In this document: positions 48,001 through 58,119 of the stretch, piece after piece | Layout: every line of letters starts with the position of its first letter | Position numbering within the stretch: position 1 is the first letter of the stretch | Assembly (NCBI GenBank): GCA_029204225.1 | Contig: CM055107.1 | Location: forward strand, 13,117,408 to 13,181,407 | Direction of reading: 5' to 3' | DNA length: 64,000 bases | Origin: Diphasiastrum complanatum | Taxonomy: Eukaryota > Streptophyta > Lycopodiopsida > Lycopodiales > Lycopodiaceae | The notes under the pieces: generated by a model | What the model was told of the DNA's origin: nothing | The model's database searches: none | Seen by the model: the letters and a program-made list of their open reading frames with translations, nothing else | Made by a program: the position numbers and the translations under genes

Positions 48001-48491
48001 GTGTGCATGGTGAAGTTGAATCTAGGCTTTCATTGAACATGGGAAGAACATATATAATGATACTTTTGTGGGACACTCCAGCTGAAAGCTTTTTCTACTG
48101 TGCAGGCATGTTTTGCTCTAATCTTCACATGTGCAAGGCTGGTGATAGGGCCGTATCTAGTTTTTGTAACATTGCGAGCAAATAATCCATTGCTTGTTAA
48201 GGTGAGTTGATCAATGACTGCAAGTACTGTTGCTTATGCATATAACAGGCATGAAGGTAAACGATGAGGAGTCTTTATCTTGCTTGGTTTCTGGTTGAAG
48301 AGTTACTCTAACCACAAGAAATTGTTTTTTTTTAACGTGATGGGACTTATGGGGTCATTCGTTATTATGACTGAATGCAGCTGGGGGCAGTTGGAATGCA
48401 ACTTGTCAGCCTTTTTTGGTTTTACAAGATAGTAAGGCTTGTACGCTACAAGCTTCTGAAGGGATACAGATCAAGGTCAAAGAAACTGTAA
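40476..48491 (+). CDS. TLC-domain protein (TRAM/LAG1/CLN8), five exons
   Basis: Exons 40476-40748 (ends CTGCAG|GT), 47477-47617, 47826-47945, 48106-48201 and 48381-48491 have lengths divisible by three and canonical GT/AG sites; together they encode 246 residues. Order: an N-terminal membrane segment near 24-45, KRSGDFCNRFVSQLH at 47-61, VQDW and PLAAPASPLQ closing exon 1, SLAYFVYDFLCC near 98-109, the paired histidines of AVHHIVS at 122-123, NPFMHAREMLKDFGLKDT in exon 3, ARLVIGPYLVFVTL in exon 4, and FWFYKIVRLVRYKL with a basic tail in exon 5. It matches plant TLC proteins of the At4g19645/At4g10360 type, multi-pass membrane proteins thought to sense or handle lipids; the exact reaction is unknown. 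Intron 1 is 6,728 bases. The ATG at 40476 begins MAMAMVMK; later in-frame ATGs are possible. No damage seen. Confidence 0.92.
41978..42055 (+). repeat. (GA)39 microsatellite in TLC intron 1
   Basis: A pure GA run of 78 bases within intron 1, immediately followed by the first unit of a 256 bp direct repeat. Confidence 0.97.
42061..42531 (+). repeat. Direct repeat, 256 bp period, two copies
   Basis: Copies at 42061-42272 and 42317-42531 share TTGTACTAACGTCCACTAAG through CATACA-GCAAGTAGTAATG with roughly a dozen differences. The 44-base spacer contains a G-rich run. It lies inside TLC intron 1 and is not coding. Confidence 0.9.
42532..44199. other. TLC intron 1, no gene seen
   Basis: Open frames such as 43124-43510 lack recognisable domains. 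The stretch may be decayed LTR or leader of the Gypsy fragments to the right. Positions 42590-42780 have G-rich runs. Confidence 0.4.
44200..45830 (-). mobile_element. Decayed Gypsy gag-pol fragment in TLC intron 1
   Basis: Minus strand. Gag remnant at 45738-45430 with RLLRQFSTTKPLDVYLQDFK and, after a frameshift, QYKLEVRKNQPDDVKQFAKI. RT start at 44768-44480 with FPWRAPVVVVGKKDG, matching the Gypsy SPWASPVVLVKKKDG block. RT/RNase H link at 44445-44200 with KSFLGSKSVFHKFIKNYALI and PLTNLLKG. Much of protease and RT is deleted, and stops are frequent. Confidence 0.65.
46060..46430 (+). mobile_element. Gypsy integrase end with chromodomain-like tail
   Basis: Plus strand. At 46076 the frame reads KRAPCYYGPFRTLWELSFIA, matching the Gypsy integrase C-terminal LAPRYYGPFRILxRIG block, then a stop. 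At 46332 NGQPIEEATWEL matches the W-KG-P-EATWE core of Gypsy chromodomains. It is a scrap from another element than the opposite-strand fragment to its left. Confidence 0.6.
46431..47476 (+). other. End of TLC intron 1
   Basis: No transposon protein or gene is recognised. The intron ends at TTTTTGCAG before exon 2 at 47477. Confidence 0.5.
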
Positions 48492-49798
48492 ACACAATGA
48501 ATTATTCATGGACATTTTATTTAGAGTTGTGTATGGAAGCAATGGAATTGGGTTCTATTTGAGATTCTCATGCTTCAACCAATGAACTGCATTGCTTTCT
48601 CGCATGCCTATGCTTACAATGTTTTGCCACTGAATTTTGACAAAGCCCTATACCATTTGTGGTGAGATTGAAGTTTACACAATAGAAGCAGACATGCTAT
48701 TGGGTCCACCTAATGAATGCCACAACCTTGCAAAATCCAAATAGTCTATGCTCAAAGAATTAATGGTTGTCCTGCTGACATTTAATGATGTTTTCTATGT
48801 TAAATATTTTTATAATGCTCTTGCAAGATGAGTTCTAAATGGTTTATAGCTTGCTTGGTAGCATTGCAAAGCTCCGACTTGTCAATGATGTAGTACAAAT
48901 TCCAAACTTATTTTGGAGACCGCACAATTTTGCCATAAAGTGTTCAATCTATGTTGCGAGGTTATGCACCATGGTTATATCTTTTGGTGAGTGCATGCCA
49001 AGTCCTTGTCAACTTGTGCTTGGGGTTACACATTAATGTTACGATCGCAATTGTAGATCTCTCAGCATTAAGTACAAAATACACAAAAATGAAAAAGCTA
49101 GCAATCTCTTATGAAGAATATTGAATGATCTTCAAGTACTGCTGCCGAAGAGGAAGAGGCGTTAAATCTCCCATGGAGAACTATAAAACATCTAGATCAT
49201 AAGCTCTTAGATGAGTATTTGCATCACCTGGTTATGCTCTACAAAGGAGTAGTTCATCCAGGCAGTGATGATGAGGCAGCTTATGACATTGTATAGCCTT
49301 ATCTATGAGCTATCCAAAAAGGTCTTACAAAAGCTTATGAAATGATAAGCAGCCTTAAAATATAATTTGGCTCCATAGGCCACTTGATGTCAAAGTGCAG
49401 TGTCATGTAATATCCTACTGCAATAATGACTATATAAATATCCATGATGCTCTCCTAACAAGAAGAAATTGCCTTCCATGTGGTTTTTAAATGGAAGATA
49501 TCTTGAAATCAGGGGCCAAGTAGTAAAAGAAAAAAACATTTAAATGAAAGATTGACATTCCTACTAACAAAATGTGGAATTCGAATATCAATATCGGTTG
49601 CGAGGGCTCTCTTGTGGTCTTGTAGTTATGGAGCACATGCAAAGACCTAAGTCGATCAGCTCCAATGTGGCCTGATCAATAGGTCTTAGTCATCCAACAA
49701 GGTTGACTCATTTGGTTAGCTCGGCATCCAAAGTTTATTATCATTTACTTTTAGTACATCAGTGCTTACCACTGTATTAGAATATCCAATGTAAACAT
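48492..49798. other. TLC 3' region and gene-free stretch
   Basis: The first few hundred bases are presumably 3' UTR. Around 49155-49290 the plus strand has an open block, WRTIKHLDHKLLDEYLHHLV, of unknown origin followed by stops; it may be an old gene or gag scrap. Nothing else is supportable. Confidence 0.35.
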
Positions 49799-50242
49799 TG
49801 TTAGGCCCAAAAAGAGCTATTATCTTTAAGAATAAGGCAGTTTTTTCTTTAGGTCTCCAAAGTATCTAAATAAGGATAATAGGCTAACAAGGGCCCAAAG
49901 TAGACTTAATAAGGGCTAACTATTCTACAAGATAGGTATTGGTTAAGCTAGGGGATTGTCTATAAGTAGACAAGAGACATCATTTTTAGAATCTTTTGGC
50001 TCATTTGTGAATGTGAGCTTTGGGAATAGAGCTTGTTAGGTCTCATGTGTACAATCCACATGAATCTCATCCTCATTTTGTATTTGATTTGTTCCCATTC
50101 TTTTGATTCTAATTGATGATTCTTTGGAGCTCTATTTGTGATTTGCATTTTATGGCTATATCGACATGAATGTTTTGTACATTTCTTGATTCTAGTTTTA
50201 ATTCTTTTACTATTGTTATTTGATTGGGTTTGGCACATGACA
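49799..50242 (+). repeat. Orphan LTR of a plus-strand retrotransposon
   Basis: Begins TGTTAGGCCC, has a TATA-like TCTATAAGTAG near 49960-49970, and ends ...CACATGACA five bases before a primer binding site. No partner LTR or coding region of this orientation follows, so only the 5' end survives. The start point is inferred from the TG dinucleotide and is uncertain by some bases. Confidence 0.6.
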
Positions 50243-50246
50243 TTTG

Positions 50247-50261
50247 TGGTATTAGAGCGGG
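50247..50261 (+). promoter_or_regulatory. Primer binding site of orphan LTR
   Basis: TGGTATTAGAGCGGG matches the tRNA-iMet primer site with one mismatch and the same GCGGG extension as the minus-strand Copia at 53093-53107, suggesting related families. Confidence 0.7.
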
Positions 50262-51012
50262 AAATCCATTTTACATTATGAATTTTCATGATTATTATTA
50301 GATTTTTGAATTTGGTAAGATTTTTTTTTAATAGTACTTTTGAATTTTCAATTCCCAGGTTGCTTTGGGTCAATTTTTTTATTCATTATTCTCTATTTCT
50401 TCTTTTAGATTTGTAGCCTTTTTAAGCTTTTTGGAGATATTGAGTTTTTCTAATTTGGAGCTATATTGATCAAGTTATGATTATTTTAGTGAAACTCATC
50501 CAAATTTAGTTGGCTACAATTTGTAATGTCTCTCTATTTTTGGTTGACTTTTTGGCTAAATCTTGTGACTATTAAGTTGTGTATGGAAAGATCTTGAAGT
50601 TAGCTTTATGAAGGTATTGATTTCATTTCATTTGAGCAAATATTGAGGAAGTGATTATCAATCTAGTGTGAGTCGGTTAGCATGGTAGATTTCAATTTTT
50701 TTTTGTATTTTTGGTGGGAGAGAAACACTTCACAATTTCAATTTTGAAGTTTATTCTCTGTTGTAAATTTTTTATTTTTTCATTTTGAAGTTTCTTTTTC
50801 TTTTTATAAAATTTACTGGCCCATTATTCACCACATATGTGGGTCTAATTTATTTGCTCTTATTATTTTTGGCAAGTTTTAATTTGCCTGTCGTTGTGGA
50901 AATTTTTGCAATATTCACTTTTATTATTTTTAGTAACATTTTATTTGCTCACCATTTTAGAATTTTTGCATGTTTTAGTTGCTCTTATTCTTTTTTAGCA
51001 TTTTTGCCCTTA
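50262..51012. other. AT-rich gene-free stretch
   Basis: T-rich DNA with repeated TTATTTTTGGCA-like words between 50780 and 51040 that yield a hydrophobic open frame of no recognised family. It is possibly leader or 3' LTR remains of neighbouring elements. Confidence 0.4.
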
Positions 51013-52456
51013 CTATTTTTGGTTCGTTTTTACTTGCCTATCATTTAGCCAAATTGCCTCCTTGGTAGCATTTGATGCAGCTATGTATTCTGATTTGGTT
51101 GATGATAATGCTACTGAGGTCTGCTTTTGGCTGTTCCATAAAATTGGGCCTTGATTGAATAAGAATACAAATTCAGAAGTCGATCTTCTGATATCATATT
51201 TGTCCAGCATGTTCGTGGAGATATCGTTGTTGATTGATAAAAATCTATCTGCTAGATCGAATTCGAAAAATGAGAATTTCGAGACAGTAATGGGTTGGAC
51301 CCATATCAGTCATTTTGAACTCCTGTGCTAGCATGCATTTCGTATCCTTCATCAAATTTAGATTGTTACTAAATAGTAATGTATCATCTACATAAAGACT
51401 GATGATAATGAAGAAATTCGATACAGTCTTGAAATAAGCATTCAAGTCTGGTGAGTTTGGAATAAAACCATTCTCGATTAGAAATGCATTAGTTTTCTGA
51501 AACCAGGCTCTTGGTGACTGTTTCAGACCATATAGAGCCTTGTGGATTTTGCACACTAGGTGCTCCTTACCATTCAGTTCGTATCCCTCTGGCTGCAACA
51601 TATAGATTTCCTCTTCGATAGTCCCGTTGAGGAAAGTGGTCTGGACATCCATTTGGTGGACTTCGAGATATGTTGTAGATGCATAGGAAAAAAGTATTCG
51701 AATTGAAGTATGTTTGACAACAGGACTGAAGGTCTCAAAATAATCCAGATCTGAAATCTGGGAAGCTTTTGGCGACTAGCCTAGCCTTGTATCAATTTAA
51801 TCTTCCTTCAGCATCATACTTCGCTTTGAATATCCATTTGCATGGAATCCGATTTCGATCCTTTGGAACTTCATTCTCGATCAGAGAATCGAATTCTATG
51901 TCCATTCTAGCTTTCCACTGATCAACATCAAGAGTTGACATTGCCTATGATACAATGTTTGGTTCCTATACAAAGTAGCAGGCTGGATCATCCATAAATC
52001 GGAATGGAGGCTGTCTGGATTGCGGTTCGATCTTTTGGGTTGAACTTCGATCCTCTGATGTAATTGGATTTGTTGAGGTTCTGGCTCATTTTCTGAGTCA
52101 ATATCGATTTTTTGTTTTTTGATCCTGGAGCTGTCAAGTTTCAATACTTGAATCAAATTTTTTTTCAATACTTGGATCAAAAATTTCTCGAGCTTTCCCC
52201 TTGTGTTGACTCTTCCTTCACCCTTGATGGAATGAGATGAGTTGTCTCCAAGTTGCACAACTCTAGAATGGGTGAATAGTTTGTAGTTTTGGAACAAGTC
52301 TCGATGGTGAGTCATGTGTTTGTTGCTCCCGAGTCTAGATACCAGGAATTGATATTCTGTTGTTCTTCGACCTTGGTCATGAAGGAGGATGTAGTTCTTC
52401 TGATCTCCTCTTGTAGTAGCATCGAAAATATTCTTGATAGAGTGAGATGTTGCTGG

Positions 52457-52957
52457 TCAAATTGCCATGACCCAATTTTCGTAGGCATCAGGTAGACTCG
52501 ATAATAGAGTCATCACTGCATCGAAATCTTCAATGACTAAGCCAGTTGCAGTCATTTGCTCCCTAAGATTTTTGAAAGTATTGAGATGACTTGAAACACT
52601 ATCTACTTCAGACATTCTCAAAGTGAAGAACTTCTTCCTCAAATGAAGTTTGGAAGTTACATCTCTAATATCGTAGAGGGTTGCTATGATGTCCCAGACA
52701 TCCTTAGCAGTCTGAGCAGCTCGAATATGACAGATTTGGGAGTCTTTGATATTGAGTGTGATCAAGGCAAATGCCTTGCCATCTCGTTGTCTCCATTTGG
52801 TGATGATGGCTGCATCACCTTCTGGTTTGACTTCTGTGCCATCAACTATGTCCCACAATTCTTTGGCAAGTAGCATGACTCTCATCTTGAATTTCCAAAG
52901 ATGGTAGTTCTCTCTGTCGAGTTTGTCAATCACAGATGAACTAGAAGATGGATCCAT
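52457..52957 (-). pseudogene. Copia gag of the deleted element
   Basis: The start MDPSSSSSVIDKLDRENYHL is a typical Copia gag start (KLxxENYxxWKFKM), and an upstream in-frame ATG lies in the leader. The frame runs through ELWDIVDGTEV, AKDVWDIIATLYD and LREQMTATGLVIEDFDAVMT to a stop after ENWVMAI. It covers most of UBN2-type gag but lacks the zinc knuckle, which lies beyond the stop. Confidence 0.85.
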
Positions 52958-53092
52958 TCTGGTGTAGTGAGGGAGATCGTTGGTGCGTAGAAACAACAAT
53001 ATCGGAATATTGTTGGCTGCGCGCTTGCTGAAACTAAGTCTGGGTAGAAATAAAACTGATAACATGCAATAGAAATGTAGATTACTGAGCCA

Positions 53093-53107
53093 CCCGCTCT
53101 AATACCA
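53093..53107 (-). promoter_or_regulatory. Primer binding site of deleted Copia
   Basis: The minus strand reads TGGTATTAGAGCGGG next to TTTCGACA, the LTR end. Confidence 0.75.
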
Positions 53108-53288
53108 TGTCGAAAATCAGTGGGATTCCAACATCTACCATGTTCCCTGACCATAGTAGCAATTATGACAATGAGGACCATAATATTGGTTATGAACAAC
53201 AACATATAGGAGACCCTATGTCATGTGGCAAAAGAAGAGTCATGCGAAAGAGATCTGGTGTTTCTGTTGCTGCCAAAGAGAGAATTAG

Positions 53289-53576
53289 TAGAGGACTTAG
53301 TTGAACTGTAAAGTATTTCAAGTTGATAGAAATCAAAACAATGATGTAGACATTTTTAAAATAGAGAGCCATGATAGCAACAACACGGGATCAACATACC
53401 AAGTGACCATAAGTTGTGAGCAGTCATGCACATGTTTTGATTTTATTAAAAACATGTCACTAATAAGGTATGTTCCATGCAAGCATCTGTACTATGTTTT
53501 TCTCAAACTCAAAAAATTGGACGTGAATCAAAACATGTTCATCCGCCAACCACGGTTGAGCAATCAAGAAATGTGA
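53289..53576 (+). pseudogene. SWIM zinc-finger fragment
   Basis: A plus-strand frame holds ISCEQSCTCFDF, a spacer, and YVPCKHLYYVFLKLKKLDVN, followed by NMFIRQPRLSNQEM and a stop. The pattern CxC...CxH matches the SWIM zinc finger found in MULE transposases, FAR1-related proteins and SWIM-containing ubiquitin ligases; the tail with RQPRLSNQE resembles the RING/SWIM type (inference). Upstream sequence at 53134-53288 (VMRKRSGVSVAAKERISRGL) continues in another frame. It is a fragment, either a captured exon or a decayed gene. No promoter is evident. Confidence 0.55.
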
Positions 53577-55167
53577 TAGGCATGTCAAGACTAATGAAGT
53601 TGTGAAGCAAAGGAAAACATAGTAATTACTGCATAATAGCGAATTTTATGCGATTGAAATGTTATTATTTTTGGATATTGGCACACTTTTTTGTCAATCA
53701 TGCCCCACTATTTGGCCATCTATATTTTGTTAGTGCATATTAAGATGTCAATGATAAATATTGCACTTTTTGTCATTTTTTTTTTTTCCGAAGGGTGCTT
53801 TTAAAATGGTCATTTGTATAGTTTGTTGCACTAAAAAAAGACATTTTCTATGTTGAATCTTGATTGGTGATTGTTATGATGAGCATTTTTTAACATTTAA
53901 AACTCACTACACTCGTAAAAATTTACTCACTAAATGCCAACCCCACCTCCTTCCTACCTCCGAACTTTATTGGGCGCCTGACCATAAATTTTTGGCTGTT
54001 TTTGTTTTATTACTCGATTCAATAGACACTCAATTATGGCTCGGCCTAGTGGCCTCCTTCCTACCTCCGAACTTTACCATAAATTTTTGGCTGTTTTATG
54101 GATTGCAAAGGTCACCAAAAATACTTTTCTTAAGCGTAAAGGATTGTATTGGCATTTACATTATGGCTTAAAATATTCTAATGGCCCATAGATTTTGGCT
54201 TTTGACAAGGAGTAATATTAATCCCAAAGCTTTTATAAACTATTATGAGTTGCAATATTTTGTAACATGTCACATGTGGCTTTCATTAATGATAATCTAC
54301 TATACATTTTAAAGTCTTTTTTCATAAAAATTCCACAAAGCTGAAACCAGAATTTCAGAGGAATGAAGATCTTTGCAATAATTAATGCACTTCAAACATA
54401 ATGAAGTAAAATGGCAACACGATCTTGTACTAGTACAAGCCAGTTGATAACTGATTGAGTAAACAACGTAGCTGCAATTTTTTCCCTTCAGATAGTGCGA
54501 GTCAATAAATGTCAGCACTAGGTCTTTCGGGCAGAACACTGACAAAGATACAAATTAGAGCTGAAAAGCTAACTACAGATTAATCTCTAGCTGATTCCGA
54601 TATTCAGTCAATTGATTGAATTTGATTCTATCGACAGGAAAGATTTTTAACGTAACCCAACTTGCAGTCAACTTTTAGATTTACGAGGGTGGTCTTAGTC
54701 TTATTTGAAAACCAATTGCGATGGTTACTGCGACATCTCCAAAACCATCACTATTAAAAAAGTTCGACCATTCTTTTCGGAGTGTGAAATAAAATATGAC
54801 AAATATACATCAAGCAGCATACTGTGAAGAAATCCAGTAAGAAATTTCAATCACATTTTGTATAAGCATAACAAGTAAAGGTCATTATAACTAATGTCTT
54901 GTTGACGATCTGCGGTCTCCACTCTTCTCCTTGCTACAAACTCAAGATCGCGGCTTCTAAGAAAGGCCAAAATTCACTGGCTCCAAGGATAAGTGAGCAC
55001 AATCTAATATTTGTCAGCCATGCAGTTGCATTTAAAATCTTGAGCAAGGCATTTTGGCTGGAGATCTGTAAAAGGAAAAACATGCAATCAAATATTAAAT
55101 AAGACAATCTAGATAAGAGTGCGCTGCATAGTCGATAAGAATTCACAATTTCACATATAGGCAAGTC
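53577..55167. other. Gene-free stretch
   Basis: No supportable gene. A roughly 50-base word (CCTTCCTACCTCCGAACTTTA...CCATAAATTTTTGGCTGTTTT) occurs near 53950 and again near 54055, a small direct repeat with a length difference. Positions 54870-55167 include the presumed 3' UTR of the dirigent gene. Confidence 0.4.
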
Positions 55168-55740
55168 CTACATGTACAGACTTGCTTCGTGCGATAAGAT
55201 TGCTGATGCATTTAGAGGTCCGAAAAGAGTCACAATTTTCTCAGCAAGAACGCCTCTGGCACATACAAAAGCCCCCGTTCCACCGTTGATCGAGTAGAAC
55301 CTGATACTGGTATTGACAGGAGCTGCACCTTGGACGTTTAAAGTGCTGCCCTTGTAACTACCAGACTGGATGGTGACTGTGTAGCTCACAAATGAAACTA
55401 TTTCCTCCTGAGACACGTATGAAACTAAACCCCGAGCTCTACCAATCAATTGGGAATCCAGCGATGTCGTCTCCGTGAGCGGATCATCAAACACATAGAT
55501 CTGTCCAAACAGGAAGCTACTTACTTGCTCCTGAAAATCACTAGCATTGTATATGGTGACAGGTATAGAAGATGGAGTAGGACCATTGAAAGGGGTGTCA
55601 TGCATGTACCATTGCAGCTCGATCTTGGCTTCCACCACATTCAGCAGCTGCCCAAGAAGGAAAAGTAGCAGTGTCTTTGCTCCAAGAGCCAGTAGCAAGA
55701 GTTGCTGTCTGTTAAATTTCTCAATGTTTACTTTCTCCAT
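55168..55740 (-). CDS. Dirigent protein
   Basis: A single exon of 190 residues, the usual family length. A basic N-terminus and hydrophobic segment (residues 13-35) form a signal peptide with likely cleavage near 38. Mature motifs in order: ELQWYMHDTP (41-50, dirigent motif I), FGQIYVFDDPLTE (78-90), IGRARGLVSYVS (99-110), GSYKGSTLNVQGA (127-139) and GGTGAFVCARG (153-163). N-glycosylation sites lie at 65, 143 and 177. Dirigent proteins act in the cell wall or apoplast as all-beta trimers guiding stereoselective coupling of phenoxy radicals such as coniferyl alcohol in lignan synthesis; this one's substrate is unknown. The start is ATG 55740, preferred over an upstream one inside a CA repeat because the signal peptide begins here. 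No damage is seen. Confidence 0.93.
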   Translation of the reverse strand: MEKVNIEKFNRQQLLLLALGAKTLLLFLLGQLLNVVEAKIELQWYMHDTPFNGPTPSSIPVTIYNASDFQEQVSSFLFGQIYVFDDPLTETTSLDSQLIGRARGLVSYVSQEEIVSFVSYTVTIQSGSYKGSTLNVQGAAPVNTSIRFYSINGGTGAFVCARGVLAEKIVTLFGPLNASAILSHEASLYM

Positions 55741-55828
55741 CTTCTGTAGTTGCTGAAGAATAGAACGGTGACTAGCTAGCTTGTGTAGGTGTGAAGCACA
55801 GAACAGTGAGTAGCTGATAGCATTGCTC

Positions 55829-55836
55829 TTTATATA
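55829..55836 (-). promoter_or_regulatory. TATA box of dirigent gene
   Basis: The minus strand reads TATATAAA, 89 bases before the start codon, predicting transcription start near 55803 and a leader of about 63 bases. It sits about 15 bases from a CA/CT microsatellite. Confidence 0.75.
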
Positions 55837-55842
55837 AGTACA

Positions 55843-55851
<9 letters not shown>

Positions 55852-55873
<22 letters not shown>

Positions 55874-55895
55874 ACTCTCTCTCTCTCTCTCTCTC
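55852..55895 (-). repeat. (CA)n(CT)n compound microsatellite at promoter
   Basis: Twelve CA units (55852-55875) followed by ten CT units (55876-55895), upstream of the dirigent TATA box on the gene strand, where it reads as (GA)n then (GT)n. GA tracts at plant core promoters can bind BBR/BPC factors (family knowledge). Confidence 0.95.
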
Positions 55896-56389
55896 AAACA
55901 CACACCCACAAAATGAATTTCTAAGAATCTCCTGGATAAACTTCACTCCACATACGGTATCATCAGATTACGACTCAGGCCAAATCCATCTTAACATGTG
56001 GCAGGCATTAGTTCCCACTAAGGCCAATCTTAACCATGATGGGTTGCATGATATGTATAGGGTAGAGCATTGCCTTATGCCTTTTAGTACTTGTATGCTC
56101 CTAGGTAGTTATCATGGGATTCCCAATCAAAGAGACCCAAGCAACCAATTAGAGTGTGCCAAGCAACCACCTAGTGTGTAGGTATTGCTATGTGGCGCAC
56201 AATACATCCATTTGTTGGCAACCATATTCTCATGAAATTCCCTTTCCTATCATATAGTTGCATTTAAAAGCTCATCATAGATTGAGAGACTCTCACTCTC
56301 ATACTTAGTGGAGAGAAAAAAATCCCCCTCACTTCCATTTGCCGAGGCATCACTTAATAGTCATGCCTCACACAATAGCACAAGATAAG

Positions 56390-56447
<58 letters not shown>

Positions 56448-57081
56448 TTAGGAAGTTATTAAAACGTAATGCCAGGTGCTCAGGTTTGCTTTGTATTTTG
56501 AAAGCACTTTCAGGAGTGGATTATGCATTTTACTTTCTCTTTGTTCTGAATTTGCCATTCTCTCTCTAGAAAGTGCATTATGTGAAAAATTGGCAAGCTA
56601 CTTGACTATCATTTGGCAATTTGGAGGCCAAAGTTAGAAGTAAAATTAAAGAAACATTTCTTTATGCTAAAAAACTTAAAAAATAGTAACTTTTTTTATT
56701 TCTAGAAAGTTTTCGAAGGGTCTAATGTTGGATTTGGGCCTAATGACTTTGCATATTGAGATACATTCAATCTAGTCATTTGTTAACTAGTTTTTTGGTA
56801 AGTACTTGGAAATTACCAATTAGGGCAATAATTGGCATGTGGCCAAATGACATTTTCTTCCTATATATAGCAGGACTAGCATGGGAAAAAAAAACAAACA
56901 TTCCCTTCATCTTTGGAGAACTTTGTTCTTCTATCATCTTGTCTTCTTCTATCTCTTCTCTCTTGATATTGTTGATTTAGTGTGTAGAAGCATAAATTCA
57001 CACATCTAAATTGGGATCCTTTTAAGTTTCAGAAGGCCTCAACAATTGCAATTGTGTTGTCATCAACTGTGACAGTCTCAG
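55896..57081. other. Gene-free stretch with CT array
   Basis: Apart from the CT array at 56392-56444 no gene or transposon protein is recognised. The first part is the distal promoter region of the dirigent gene. Confidence 0.4.
56392..56444 (+). repeat. (TC)26 microsatellite
   Basis: A pure run of 53 bases in gene-free DNA. Confidence 0.97.
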
Positions 57082-57384
57082 TTACAATATTGTATAGTTG
57101 AGCCACCATTGAAGCAAGGTGCCAATGTCTCCTACCTTTTCACTTGCCAGAGGTTGTGGCTTTGTGGATAATAGGACAAGAGAATCCTCATCATCAACTG
57201 TCATGCCTACTTCTCCAAACTCATCTGGCAAAATTGAGAGGAATTTAATGCACATTCTAATAAATTCTATTAATTTATTATCTAATTCCACTGCTGCAAC
57301 ATGTTTGACTTTTTTAAACATCGTGTCTGTTGGTTGTACCACTACAACTACATTGCAACACAGTTGGCCAACAAGTTTTCGCAA
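57082..57384 (-). pseudogene. Possible Copia gag scrap
   Basis: A 100-codon minus frame has KLIEFIRMCIKFLSILPDEF and VGMTVDDEDSLVLLSTKPQP, resembling the gag segment HLNEF...VxxxDEDKALLLLxSLP. The likeness is partial and the flanks are not recognised. It may belong to the same decayed population as the scraps to the right. Confidence 0.35.
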
Positions 57385-57779
57385 TCTTTTTGACTATCCA
57401 GCTATAACAAAAAAAATTGAAAAATCCAATGAGGGGTTCAATGGCTTGTCCATATCAAAAGCCACAACAATTAATAAATAATTTGATTGAAATTTTTTCA
57501 CACCCTCTAGATTGGGTGTTAAATCTTGCACTTTCTGTCTAATAAATAATGACCAATGGTTATATATTCAATTTCATTACAAAGCCTCACTCCTCCAGAA
57601 TTTTGTACATTTGATTTGTACATACAAAAGCATGACCAAATAAAAATAATAATTAAAAAAAACAATGCATCTAAGAAGTAAAAAATGAAAAATGAGCTTT
57701 GCTAAGCATAGAATATTAGTTACAAAAAGAAATTAATCAAAATGATAAGTCTTTAAGTTTTCTCATCGAACATAACATC

Positions 57780-58055
57780 TCAACTAGTGTGTATCACTTT
57801 AGTAACAAGATCAAAAAATTTATATGCTTTTGAGTTGTTAGGATAACCAATAAAGATATACTTCAAAGACTTAGAATCAAGCTTTCTTCTACGCTCATTA
57901 AGAATCTTCAGGAAAGCAAGAGAACCAAATACTTTCAAATGACTTATAGATGGTTTATGCCCACTATAAGCCTCTTTAGAAAAAATGGTACGTGATGCAG
58001 TGCATAATATCAAGAGAGACATGGAATGGAAAGGCATTGTGGTTTGGGGATGCAT
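57780..58055 (-). pseudogene. Copia integrase C-terminal scrap
   Basis: The minus frame contains KPSISHLKVFGSLAFLKI, RRRKLDSKSLKYIFIGYPNN and SKAYKFFDLVTKVIH, the block just before the RT domain in plant Copia pol. Upstream integrase is absent. The frame is open but isolated. Confidence 0.75.
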
Positions 58056-58119
58056 TATAGTAGAAATGAGAGAAGTATTCTGAAGTTAAAAAGGTTGATA
58101 TTCGTAGAATTTCGAGCAC

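Larger units (their letters stand above)
51013..53133 (-). mobile_element. Internally deleted Copia retrotransposon
   Basis: Minus strand from a primer site at 53107-53093. Gag at 52957-52457 is nearly intact. A protease remnant (WYLDSGATNT..., GDNSSHSIKGEGRVN) is at 52350-52220. Integrase is almost wholly missing. RT at 51652-51245 has MDVQTTFLNGTIEEEIYML, KALYGLKQSPRAWF and ISLYVDDTLLFSNN, with RNase H at 51210-51013 (RRSTSEFVFLFNQGPILWNS, ALSSTKSEYIAASNATKEA). It is deleted and broken, hence non-autonomous. The 5' LTR appears collapsed to 26 bases at 53108-53133. Confidence 0.9.
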
